NCBI GenBank assembly: GCA_951230915.1 | Contig: OX579637.1 | Span: 11,594,001 to 11,658,000, forward strand | Length of the DNA: 64,000 nt | Direction: 5' to 3' | Source: Antitrichia curtipendula | Lineage: Eukaryota; Streptophyta; Bryopsida; Hypnales; Leucodontaceae | Shown here: piece after piece, positions 37,011 to 49,319 of the stretch | Position numbering within the stretch: position 1 is the first letter of the stretch | Layout of the letters: the number at the start of each line of letters is the position of its first letter | Notes under the pieces: model-generated | What the model saw: only the letters and a program-made list of their open reading frames with translations | Databases searched by the model: none | Told to the model about the DNA's origin: nothing | Translations under genes and position numbers: made by a program

Positions 37011-39765
37011 TTGATCTCCATGTCACAAAGATAAGATTTAGAGTCCAATGATAAATACCTTGTATCATTAGTCATCGTTGGGTCTTCATTAGTGCCAAAC
37101 GAGTCCATTAGATATTTTTTTGTACAACTGTATATTATTCTTTGTTTCAACATTTGAATCAAATCTAAAGAAAATTTGAGAACTGGAATACAAATTAAGC
37201 TCCAAATTTTAGTGTTAGAGATGCTTTCACTTAGAATTTATCATGAATCTTTCATATTAGTTGTTGAGGGTTCAAATTCATTGAGGATATTTTCAAAGTA
37301 CCAAGTCACAAGCGAGCTATTCTAAACTAACTTCTCTATTCCATTAAATTATTTTTACAATTGCAAATTGACAAAGATATTGTTTGGTCATATTTTTATG
37401 GTTCTTTGTAACCTTTGCTATTTGCAACTATAACATTACATCATACCTTCTAATGGTTACAAGATCTCTACAGCTATAGCTCAAAAATATGCACCATTGA
37501 TTAGTAGCAACTAGTAAATCGAGATGCAAACATCAAAGTGTGAATTTTCATTGAAGAGGGGAAGTAGGAAAATTTTAACATTGACCTTTGGATTGACGGA
37601 TCTATTTACCTTGAAAATCCTATTATTTGTAAATTTCCACCACTCTGATTTGCAAGTGAGCTCTAGACATATGTTGGTAATAGAAAGAGAAAATTGTACA
37701 CATAAAGACCATGAGGATAATACCAAGGAGGTCAAAAGTTTTAGCAACTAAACTAAAGGGGGTATTTTCACACACACACTTCTAAATCTCCATATAACTT
37801 CTTCAACCCTTCCTTTTGTTTTTTTGTACTCTTCAACTAACTATGGATGAAAGAATGACAAGTAAATGATAAATTTTTGGATAGATGAAATTTGCATTGA
37901 TGAAAATTTGCCGAATAAATGACAAAGTTTAGGATGATTTGTTGTTGGATGGATGAAGTTTTGATGTTCGGAAGCCAAGTTTGTACATGAAATATTATGG
38001 ATGAATTATTTTAGATGGATGACTTTGTGGTAAATGTTAATTAATGAAATATTTCAATTGCATGAAATTATCATAGCTAATAAGTAGAGTGCAACAAAAG
38101 CTCAATGCTAACATGGAATACACCTAGTGATAATATACACAAAAATAAATAGAAATAAATAGAATATTATTGTAATAGTAAAAGAACACATTGATGTTTA
38201 GCAACCTCAATTAGCATCATCAACTTCTATCTTGTACTAATGGAAAGAAGTTCTTGCCCTTGATTCTTATCATTCAAAATGTCAGCAAAATCATAGGATG
38301 CTAGAAAATGTCATTGACGTGAAGAAATATTATGCAAAATGTTGCTAATTATAAGAACTTTGAAGACAACAAGTAAATAAACAGTGGCTACATATGTCTA
38401 AGCCATGTTTGGCATGCTATTCAAAAACTGATGAATGAGCCAAACAATCAATCTTTTAAAGCAATACCATTTCTACATTACTTGCATCTCATTTCTAAGT
38501 CCTTATAGATGTTCAATATGGAATTCTAATAGTAATATATAATCATTTACCGTGAGAATTAAAGAACAATCTACATAGCCTCTAATTTGTTATGATAATA
38601 TAATTGCATTTTGAACCATTTAAAATTTTGAGGGGTTGTTCTACCTAAAGTCAATTTAATACATGAGAAAAAAAAATCATAAGCTTACAATAAAATCCTC
38701 TAGAGTTGTGAACACATAATTACTACAAAGATTATTGTAAACATCACATGCGCAGTGGTCCATACTAAGGACAGCAGCATCAACTTTAATAGTGGCTAAA
38801 TAAGCACTATCTAAATATTAAGTAGTAGAAAAGACTTAAATACCTTCTAAGCTTGCGCTTGTCACGCACCACAAGGTCATCCAAAAAGAAGTTTTACCTC
38901 CAACATTTTAAGTGCCAAAATGTCATGGTGCCATTCAATAATTTTAAAGCCTAAAACCTCACATAGAAATGAAATGTTGATATCAAAATAATCTCATATT
39001 GCAACCCTACTATACAACTTAAAAGTAGATAAAATATAAATTGTGGCAATTGGATGCTACTACCATAATGGTCCGTAATATTGAGTACTTGAAGGTAGAA
39101 GATTATACATATACAAAAGAGTTTAAGGCTCTTCAAAATATAATAATACAATTTCAATGCCATGCTTGAAAGACACAAAAAGAAACAACCAGCATTTGAA
39201 TGTTTTCTTATTCTGCAATGCCAATGATATAGATTTGATCAAGGCAAAAGCCACTACACCAAGAGAGTAAAAGTATTGACATAAAGCCTATAGAATATGA
39301 ATAAGCTAGTCCTTTGGAACATGTAGCTTCCCATCCATCATTATTCTCATGGAAGCTCCTAAGTAGACCATTGTTGCTAAAACCCATAAGATAAAAATAG
39401 CTCATGTCTTACAAACACTTGAGTATGCTTTAAAACTAAAAAATAATAGAGCAAGCTGAGGTTTTTGCAATTTAACTAAAGTTAAATTGTATGCAATAAT
39501 GGTAATTATGGCCCTCTCAACCATATTCATAACAATGTTCAAATTTGTAATGTGCATATATTTACCAGCTTGTAATATTCTACCTTCCAAGAGACAAAGT
39601 ATTGACGTTGGGATGACAAAGAAGAACTATGTATGCTATTTTGTCTTATTGGATCATGGAACACATCTTCTGTAATAAATATAATTAAAATAACAAGAGG
39701 GGAAGAGCTCAAGTCACTCAAAGCGTATATGCTTCACTTGATCAAATGATTGGAACTACTATAGT
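37011..39765. other. AT-rich non-coding stretch
   Basis: Only short, low-information frames are present on both strands. No transposon end, tRNA or recognisable exon was seen. The stretch 37850-38060 has repeated ATGGATGAA-like words but no clear unit. Confidence 0.5.
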
Positions 39766-42357
39766 CTATCTAAATTCCGTCCAATATTGCAACTCAATTG
39801 AATTGATATGCTCTGGATCTAGATTAGGATTTGTAAGTGCATGAGCAAGCCAAAATGGACGGAGGTCACCATCAGCAAGTCGCATTGCAACAAAATAACC
39901 TGCGTACACATCACGGTGAACACGGAATGAAGGTGCTGGATGGTCACGCCTACGACCAACAAATGGTGCATCTTCTGGAAATTCCTCATGCATTTGACCA
40001 TTGTCAAGGTATTGGTCTTCTATTTCCTCAGTGATTTGAGAATTTGGCCAAAATCCATCTTGCAATTTTTCACGCATCACGAGGGGTGCGTTTAGAGTGC
40101 TTCTAACACCTTCCCAGTATTTCCACACTGGCTCATTCTTCCTTTGGAACTCTACAAAGAAGTCTTGATTAGTCATTGCCCCCCACAATGCAATATATCC
40201 TTCTAAACCCTTGCAAATCTCATCAAAACAACGCATTTTTTGTGGAGCTAAAGGTGGAGAGGTACCCTTTGGCACTTTAGGACCTCCATCTATTGTCTCC
40301 TTCCACAAGCAAATGCCTCCACCTTCCTTTGGCAACCAATCCACATCAGTAAACAAAATCTTGTATTGCATCAAGGGCCATCCATTGGAATCCTTGTAAA
40401 ATTTGAATTGCTGCGCTTGAGAATGATCCAATACATAATCATCACCTGTATGCAAATACCCCTCTACAAAACACTTGAAATCAGGAACCTCTTCAATGAG
40501 ATGAGGAATCATAGGCTATGTTTTGCAATCCATGAAAGACTTCATTAACCTTGGAAGTGTAGGGTAATCGTTTGTCTTCAATTTGGTACTCCATTGACCA
40601 AAGAGAGCATCAATGTTCTCATGAGTGTGTCCAACAATGAGGAAATTGATGTAAATCTCTCAAAAAATAGCTCTACAGACTAGGAGAGAGCAAAATGAAA
40701 AAATCCAATGGTTCTTGTTGTCACCAAAAGCATTGTCAAGTTGAAGAGTCAATGTTGGAGGAAGGGGTTTAGCTTCCACCAACTCATCTGGAGGTGACCC
40801 AAGAGAGTCCGTATAAGTTTGTGAGCCTAATAACAAAGCCTTTGTCAATTCAGAACGATCACCTCCTGCAAAAAGTTCACGAGATGAATGCTTGGGTTGC
40901 ACTTCCAAATGTCTTAACAATTTTGCAATTGATTGTCTAGTATGGTTGGAGTCTGTGGGGAAGATGTCTAAGCCATAGTGCGCATATTGCACATCTCCAT
41001 GCCCATGAGCAATCATGCCCGTAACTGCCACGGGCATCTTCATGAATAAATCGTTTCCTTTGTTCTTGTGAGAGAAATGGAGAGAAGCGGTCTTTAAGTG
41101 ATCCATTTTATCATGGATAATGGTCAAAACTTTGTCAGGAAACATCTATGACATTCCACGATTTCCATAATACAAGTCCCTATGCGCCTTCTGTCCATTG
41201 AGGTGCGCCTTCAATTTGTAGGCCTACACTTAATGCGCTCATGAACCAGGAGTGCAAGCACTCTTCAGCTACTTTAACCTATCGCATTATCCGCAACGTG
41301 CAAAACTATCACTCCTAGCCTTTGGAGCGCACTCTGGAAAAGATTGATGTCGGATGTTGCTCAATCTTCTAGCTAAAATATGTTGCAATTGAAATGATGA
41401 ATTCACATTGTTAATCTTCGATAATTTATCCTTCTAGTGAAATCCAGATGGTAAAACCATGGAGGGGACTTTCTCCCTAGAATCAAGGGTCTTTATTTTG
41501 TGCGGCATTGTGTCAGCTTCGTTGTCCACCATTAATCAAAGAGTGGCTGTCACTTGTAAAGTGTAGGTTCGAGGCTTCTTCATCTCCAGATTATGATGAT
41601 ACTTTGGCTTGTCCTCCTTCTTAGCTTTCTCTTTGTATTTGTAAAAAATAGCCCCTAATACTCCATGAATATGACACCAAGCTGTTAGACAAACTTCATG
41701 TTTTGACAAAGTGATCATATCCCTCCTATTTTGGTCACGGTGGATTTGCCCGTGTACATCAAGCAAACAAGACTTTTGAATGTATACTCCACCATCAACA
41801 TACATTATGGACCGAATGGCTTCAATCTGCCCACGTGGAAATGGTTGTACACAATTCTTGGTGCAACACTCCTTGCTAGACACTTTAGCCACTGACTACG
41901 GGGTGAGAAGGACATCTTTTCTGGGGAGGCTGTTAGGCTCCTTCCTCTCTTGCGAGCTTTCATAGGAACGAACTCCAAATCGTCTTTGCCGCCTGGTCCC
42001 ATTTAGAGCGGATCTATAGAAATGTGATTGCTCATGATCATACAAACTAGCACCATTCAAATAGACCCTCGAAATGGGCCAAGAGTGCATTGACTACATC
42101 CACTCCAAAGGAACTTCTTCCTCACATAAAGACTTTGCAATATGAATAACGACGCGATCATCACTAAGAGGCTCCGCGTTCATGTTGATGACAAGATCCG
42201 CATCTATACTGTGACAAATTTCTTTTTCCACTTCCACCGGCCCTTCATTTATGAGGATGCACATTTTGTATACCAAGAACCATGTAGTATTCCCTCGCAA
42301 GGTGCAACACCCTCAAGCAAAACTAGCACCGTAATTGTAAACTTGTCGACATCATGA
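39766..42357 (-). pseudogene. DUF7869-type transposase-like protein, second copy, decayed
   Basis: Reading leftward, conserved pieces appear in the same order as in the copy at 27-29 kb. First comes a Cys-containing N-terminal part (41892-41536, with CCTKNCVQPFPRG), then EADTMPH and the segment 41145-40660 with LQLDNAFGDNKN. Next are a short gap containing GHTHENID, and the C-terminal 40512-39766, with HLIEEVPDF and ending LQYWTEFR. Stops interrupt the frame at about 41536, 41145, 40660 and 40513, and more occur near 42094. The N-terminal part at 42300-41536 has no counterpart at 27 kb because that copy is cut by the satellite. The two copies are clearly diverged, so they are separate insertions of one family rather than a recent duplication. 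Many stops make it a pseudogene. Confidence 0.72.
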
Positions 42358-42462
42358 GTATCCATCTTGCAAAAAATTTAACTGACATTAGATTATAATA
42401 GAAGATCACATCCACGAGTCCATGATACATCATACACGAAATTCTATAAATTCATTGCCAAA

Positions 42463-43471
42463 TTATCTTTGAGTCGAAGATATGAATTTATACAAGTCTT
42501 CATATAAGGATATGAAGTCTCTTACAAGGGCGAGAGGAATGCAAAGTGAGTTACCTAACTACCCAAAAACCATGAACTCCATTTATTCTATATAATATAC
42601 GTTGAAAATAAGAATATCAGAATCATTCAAATCAACCATCTCACATACAAATCCGTAGTAAATTAAAGCATCTAAATTTATCTTTGAATCAAAGATAATC
42701 ATCTAGAGAGCGAGAGACATGTTTTTATTCAAATGTCTATGTCTGAAATGATATTGCCAAAGATAATATCCAACCACCTAACAATATTGAAAATGAATGG
42801 GAAGGATCATTTTATCTTCGAACCGAAGATAAATAAAATGTCAATAACTGTTGACCATTATTACTTTCTTTCTTTATTACCAGTTCTCAAACTAAGCATG
42901 TGAGCTAATATTTTATGAAAAACTTATCTTTGATTCAAAGATAAATGTTTATAGAACGTTTACCAGTGAAACCTCCTCAAAAAGATATTTCAGGCCTATT
43001 TGATGTATATTATGATTTTCTAAAAGATACACATAAATAATTACTACCATGAATATCAATTCTATCTTTGATTCAAGGATAAGTTTCTAAGATTGCATTC
43101 TACATAGTATATATACCAAAATAGATAATTGCAATGAAATCAATTTGACAAAATTGATCTACAACTATTTATCTTTGATTTGAAGATAAGAATCAGAATA
43201 CAAACATGATTAGGATCATTCCGAGAGTGAAAAAGAAGAAGAAATAGGGTATATTCATTGGAAGCATAGTCTATCCAATAATTATTAGTTACTAAATTAT
43301 TTATCTTCGTGTTGAAGATAATTGCATATACTCCAGAAAATGCATTTTGGCCTCTTCAAATTATACATTTTCTAAGGATCATAATGTACATTATCATAAA
43401 CTAATGATACTCATCTTCAACTCAAAGATAAATAGGGATTGTTGTTGTGGATTATCCTCGAGTCGAGGATA
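42463..43471. repeat. Cluster of nine 21-bp palindromes, proximal to the DUF7869 copy
   Basis: The motif has arms TTATCTTTGA and TCAAAGATAA around one central base. Copies start at 42463, 42678, 42812, 42924, 43063, 43169, 43301, 43411 and 43452. Those at 42678 and 42924 are perfect palindromes; the rest vary mainly C/T and A/G while keeping the TTATC and GATAA ends. The region lies immediately 5' of the minus-strand DUF7869 ORF. Spacing is mostly 106-139 bp. The pattern resembles subterminal transposase-binding repeats; function is inferred. Confidence 0.85.
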
Positions 43472-46400
43472 TTATGATCATTCTTGGCTAGTAAAGATGT
43501 AGTTTCCGGATTCTTTGGCGTAAAAATAGGGGAGTTTAGACCCATCTCTTGTCAGGGAATGAAGACTTTATAGAAATAGGGGAGTTCAGACCATGTGAAA
43601 TTCTATATAGACCATGAAATCTGTGCCATCCAAATGCTTACTGCTCAAGACTATCACTTGTAGTTGAAGGATGGAGAACAAAACACTGTATCTTTGTACA
43701 ACAATACGGTTTATGATCAAACAACTCTCAATCAATGACACCAAAAATAGAAACTTTGAGAAGAAAAAATAAAAAAGGCACCTGGAACTTACGAGAACTT
43801 AAGCGATACTAAGCTTCCAAGACACTACTAACTTTGCAAATACAGAATGAATTGACAATGCACAAGTTCACAGGCCGTGCCGTAACGATGCATGTAGGAG
43901 GTGAAGTAAGATAGAAAGGTTGGAAAACAAGAAAATGAGGCAATTTGGAGAGCTCACAAGAGAGAGACAATGAAGAAAGTGGCGAGATGACTAAGCAAGA
44001 AATTTGAACGTTTAGGAATTTCAAGAACCAAGGGAGGGGGATCTCCCTGCTTTAGAGGCATTGACATTCCTATCACGTAATTGGTGCTAATGGGGTGGAA
44101 TGGAGTCCAATGTTCAATCTTTATTTATAAATAGGTAAAATTTTACCAGCGAAAATATTGGCAACCATCTCTTGTCAGGGAATGAAGACTTTATAGAAAT
44201 ACAGCCCCATGTCATTTGTCATGGAAAGTAGGATTTTCTTGAAAAGGAATCTCAGATTCAGAAGATCCCTTATTTTGGAATTCGATTTGCGTAAATTTAT
44301 CTTTAAAAGTTGTTGAACCCGAAAAATTGCTTTAGGGTTTAGGGTTTGAAGGTTAAGGATCATTTTCAAAGTGCTTCATGAATTCAACAAATATATTAGA
44401 CATTAAAGAAGACTTCATTGACTAAAATACAAAAAAAAAGATACAAACATAGAAAATGCCTTGAAAGAGTGCACCATGAACATGACTTATTTCACGTACT
44501 TTGTAAAATTGTGAACTCTTAAGCTCTTCAAATTGATGTGTGGAAGAGGTAAAAGAAAATGTTCAATTTAGAATCATTACAAACATGTGGTATAGATATT
44601 AAAACCCTGATGCTAATTATGTAAATTCATGTGTTAAAGACTTCTAGAAAAAAAAAGACATTTTAAAAAGATTGAAATTATGTGGAATTCATGGATTATA
44701 TATAAACTTTAACTACCAATTCATTTTTTTTCCAACAATGTGCACCAAAATTGTGAGGCATGTTTGTTGTTCTATAGAAGCCAGTCATAAATTGTAAAGA
44801 TCTTGAAATGAAAGTGTGAAAGAAGGAAAGCCCAAAAAATAGGTAGAATTTGTGAATACTATGTATACTTAAAGTGCATGGCCAAATTAAATTTGGGCCT
44901 CTCACGTTCCCATTTTGGAATGCCATGCACTAAAAAAAATAGGCCATTTCCTATTTTCTTAAAACGTCCATGATACCAAAAAATGCTTCAAAAATCCTGT
45001 CCACATTAAATGTAGGGCAAATTTTTTCCCATTTCAGAACGCCATGCATTAGAATCCATAGGACATTTATTTTTAGTTTGTTTTAGAAACACACGTAACC
45101 AATGCTTGACAATTCAAATGCAAGAGAAGCCAAAAAAAGGATAGAAATTATACATATTCAATTTCAAATTTTCTATAAGGTTTAGATTTTACTCGTAAAA
45201 TATATTTGACTTTGTTGAATTTATTAATTCTAATTGTAAAGTATAGTGTACAGTTCATGTTCTCTTTGAGCCCATTGTAAGTTACTTTGTAGAATACTGC
45301 TAAGCTTGCATTTTGTATGATCACAAATCACATGTCGTATAAATATTTCCTACTTCAACGTATAACTTTATTTTAAGTCACAATTCCTTTTCTTTTGCAT
45401 CGGTCTACAACTTTTGTGATTTCAGTTCACATTTTAATACACTTACTGACTATGTAAATGGATATCATGTTGTTAATGAGAAAAATATATTTGCAAGTAA
45501 TATTTAAAAAATTATATCATTCTTTATTTTTTGCCCCAAAAGTAGGCTTTTTATTAGTACATAACTATATTTTTGTGCCTTATTGGACATTTACTAATTA
45601 TTTATGTCTTCTAAGTTGCTTAGTTATATGTTGACTATGAAGAACTTGTTTAACCTTAGAAAGGCGCTTGGGGTCCTTTTATATGACCCATATTAAGCCT
45701 TATAATTTTTCAATTGTGGTTTACTATATATTGTGATATATTCTTATTTACACACTACCATGATCATTAATTTACTTTATATTGAAAAATATTTGATTAA
45801 TATTTATCTGGTCAAATACCACCGTGTTTATAATAATTATACTATATGGCCGCAAAGGGCTGTCAAGCCCTTTTAGGATTAAGTTCCAAGTATACTTCAT
45901 TTTCTACTCTCAAGTTAGTTCATCATTGTACTAGGGGATGTGTGATTATAGTCATTTGTGAAAGCTTGAGCTTTTCATGATTATTGAGGTCCGGAGTGAT
46001 TGAACTTGGTTAAAGTATGCTTACATTAGCGAGAGAGTAGTTACAATTGGATGAAATAATGTGAAAGACATCAAATGAACCAATCATTTGAATGTATGAA
46101 ATAAGTAAATTCAATGAAATAATGTGAGGCTTTATTTTGAATAAGTAAGCTATGCTATAGATCATAACTTTGTATGAGGCCACAAAATTAAACATAATGA
46201 CTTATTTCTACAAAATTGTGCATTATTGGGTAAGTCTTTTAGTATTATAAGAAATTTGAAGCTAAATTTAATTATGATTTGTTCGACATTTAACCATTAC
46301 ATTTTAAAATACATGATTATCACTTGATCCATCTACCATTTCGATGACATTGAGTTTCACTTTAAAACTTCATTACTTGAGGACAAATACGTGTGACTAC

Positions 46401-48007
46401 TTAGTTCTTTACGCACATGATTGTCTTTTAAAAAGAGAACATACTACAATTGCTACAATTCAAAAATTATGTTTAATAATAACTTTTGAAAAAAATGTAA
46501 TTAATACAAGATATGGCCTATAGATTTTAGTGAATTATGGTGTTAAAAAATGAAAACCTACAAAATTGGCCCAAATAGGATTTGGCCATAAAGTTAAGCC
46601 CCCAAAGTAATTATTTGTCACTACTACATAGTTTATTTTGCACAAGAAATTCAAGAATTCAAAAATTCTTAATTGAAAAAAAATTTGGTGTTTTTATTTA
46701 ATGGTCATGGATTCTACATTTGCGGAGTATTTTAAACTCGTGCCTATTATTTTCCTTTCAAATTTTACATTTTTTCATGCATTTAGGGAATTTTATTTGG
46801 AATTTCTTTAAAGTACAAGGAGGGGTCGGTTTTGTAGGTTGCCCTTTTTAATACAAACAAATTGTGTTTCTATTCAATGGTCATGAAGTCTAAATTAATT
46901 TGGGGACTACTTTAAACGTCTACCATGGGGCCTAATTACACCATTTCAAATCAAATGTTTACTTTTTGCTAGATTAAAGTAATTTTTTTTTGCAATCTAA
47001 GATTTACTTCCAACTTATATTAAAAATATAGATGAAGTTTCTTAATTGTGATGAAAAAGAAAAAGAATATGATTCAAATTAAGTGTTTTTGGATCCAAAA
47101 GATAGACGAATCTAGAAAAACAATGCTTTATCAAAATTTAATCAAACGCAATTCAATCATTTTTTAGAAAGTAAAAAGAGAAGGCTACTTCTTACAAATT
47201 CCTTTATACTAGGGAAGTAGACAAAATCAAACATTATGAAATATTTAATCCTCAAACATCGAGGTGGATGTTTTGTGTCCGATGGATGACAAAGAATTCT
47301 CTACTGTAGCACAAAAATGCAATTATTCATCTTCAAAAGAATTTGTGAAAATGAAAGATCATCTACAAATTTTGTATTATTTTAATCGGACCATTTGCAA
47401 GGTGACAATACAAATGATTTTTATACATGACCGACCCGTCATTCAATGGTTATAAAATTTCAAACACCAAAACTTAAAATAGTTCACTTCATGAATGAGT
47501 AATATATAGGATTGTAGGCGTAGTGTGGAGAAGTAGGTTGGGATTGCAGGTTCAGATTTTGGACGACAAGTTTGGTATTGGTTCCGGAGGTCAATGCAAG
47601 GTTGGGTGGGAAGTTTGAGCATAGGCTTGGAATTAACCTCGGAAGGTTGTCACTCCCGTTTGGCGGTAGGCATTCCTGTTCTGCCATTTCCCGTTTGCAA
47701 GTTCATGTGGTGCTTGTCGTGCTTATCATACTCTGTAGCTTTCATCGTATAGTTTCTTGTTGGTTTTGTTAATTCCGCTTGCTCCTCTTGTAGCGCTTGT
47801 GCATTATACCTTTTGTACTGTTGCTCTCTGTATTTCAGTTAGTCTTATGTGTCGTAGTGCGTTCGGTGTGTGTTGTGCGAGAAGCTACGATTGCATGATC
47901 TTCTTCTGTGATTGCTCTGAATAAGCATATAATTTAGGATTTTGAACACGATATTCATTTTTCCACACTGTAATTCATGTCTGAAACAATCATGGAGCTA
48001 AATATAA
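43472..48007. other. Palindrome-free AT-rich interval, possibly a nested insertion
   Basis: None of the 21-bp palindromes occurs here although clusters flank both sides. A 37-bp perfect direct repeat containing CTCTTGTCAGGGAATGAAGA lies at 43542-43578 and 44165-44201. A plant telomere-like TTTAGGGTTTAGGGTTT lies at 44331-44347. No coding sequence was recognised. Confidence 0.5.
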
Positions 48008-48175
48008 TTATCCTCGATATGAAGATAAACATGCTAGACCCAATGATAATTATCCTCAACTCGAAGATAATTGTCGTCAAGTCAAACATGATTATCTTCA
48101 GGTCAAGGATAATTATCATTGGGTCCAACATGTTTATCTTTGCATCGAGGATAAACATGCTCTTGCAAATGATGA
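48008..48175. repeat. Eight tandem 21-bp units forming a large dyad
   Basis: Palindromic units start at 48008, 48050, 48092 and 48134, exactly 42 bp apart, and the 21-bp spacers between them are diverged units of the same kind. The spacers at 48029-48049 and 48113-48133 are near-perfect reverse complements, so 48008-48154 (147 bp, seven units) folds as one hyphenated palindrome. Unit 8 (48155-48175) resembles the first spacer. Confidence 0.85.
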
Positions 48176-48235
48176 AATAAAAATGAGACACAATAGCATA
48201 AAACAATATACTAAACTCATATTGCATAAACAACA

Positions 48236-48624
48236 TTATCTTCGAGTCCAAGATAATGATACCCGATTGCAACAATACGTAATAATCATAGGCATTTGTG
48301 AACTACTAATAATAGAGTAACTATCTTCGGGTTGAGGATAAATATCCTCGACCCAAAGATAATCATTATAGAGATAGACCACCAAAAATGTATTAAAAGA
48401 AGGACATAATTTCAATAACCCAAATCATAAAAAGCAAACATGAATAGAGATAAACAAACTAAAAGAATTAGTTAGAATATAAGCATCATCAACCATAAAG
48501 AGGATTATCCTCGATATAAAGATACTCCCAATCAATGTAGGTTCTAGGCTCCTAATATAATTCGCTCAACAATAGTATATAGTTGTGAAGATAGATACTA
48601 CAATTAACTTTGAACTGAAGATAA
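48236..48624. repeat. Five further 21-bp palindrome copies
   Basis: Copies occur at 48236-48256, 48321-48341, 48342-48362, 48505-48524 and 48604-48624. The second and third abut head to head and together make a palindrome of about 40 bp (TATCTTCGGGT ... ACCCAAAGATA). They lie just upstream of the broken plus-strand gene. Confidence 0.8.
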
Positions 48625-48677
48625 TCCTACACAAAATTACTAACATGATCTGTCACTCTCCACAGATGTTCTTCAAA

Positions 48678-49230
48678 ATGGCTGAGGTGAAGAACTACAA
48701 CTACTCAACCATTGCCCCATTCCCTGAGTCATTCAGCAAATGGACAGTGAGGAGCCATTCATATCCAACATGCTAGAGCTCTACGGCCAGCTCTGGCAAT
48801 TCAAGTCTATTGTAGATTCCTGGACCTTCAGAATAAATCGGTCAAAGGACTACGTCCTTCTACGCCACAAGGTGAAGGATTCAGGAATATACGTCAACTA
48901 GGAACCTGGACGAGAAGGTTGCCCTTGTGGAGCACCATCAAGATAAATTCATTGTCATAACACTCCATGCATGCGACCAAACCGGAAAGGAGACAAACCA
49001 AACCCACTCTATTGTCTTGCATGAAGAAGATGATGTGGAAGCGTTTGATCTTGATAACCTCATAAGGGATTTACACAAGGGGAACCACGATGCGTTGGCG
49101 GATGAATTCCAACAAAGATTCCATCTTGGATTCGTAAAAATGTCATTTTCATGGCACGGAGGACTGGGTACATGTTCAATAGATTGAAGGAGTATGCTAA
49201 AAACCATGTAGACAAACAACCTTGTTAGGC
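48678..49230 (+). pseudogene. 5' part of a broken multi-exon gene, unknown product
   Basis: Coding-like sequence appears in three successive frames: MAEVKNYNYSTIAPFPESF from 48678, then MLELYGQLWQFKSIVDSWTF and RHKVKDSGIYVN to about 48900. A third frame runs from about 48900 to 49187 (with HACDQTGKETNQTHSIVLHE). Each change of frame fits a small indel. The composition is far from that of the AT-rich surroundings. It lies just before the exon at 49320 in the same orientation and I take it as the start of the same gene. No family recognised. Confidence 0.5.
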
Positions 49231-49319
49231 CTTAGGTTGTGGCCAAATGAGGCGTGAAGTAGATGTTGAGGCAAGGTCAATTTGAGGGGCACGTGGCCGA
49301 ATAGAGAGCAAAGGGAGTG

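Noticed and set aside
44331..44347. Plant telomere-like TTTAGGG repeats (two and a half units)
   Set aside because: Too short for an interstitial telomere; such words (telo boxes) occur often in plant DNA, and no gene is seen beside it.
47955..48275. 106-residue minus-strand and 67-residue plus-strand frames rich in Ile/Met/Phe
   Set aside because: Their seven-residue periodicity is the direct result of the 21-bp tandem palindrome; both strands are open for the same reason.
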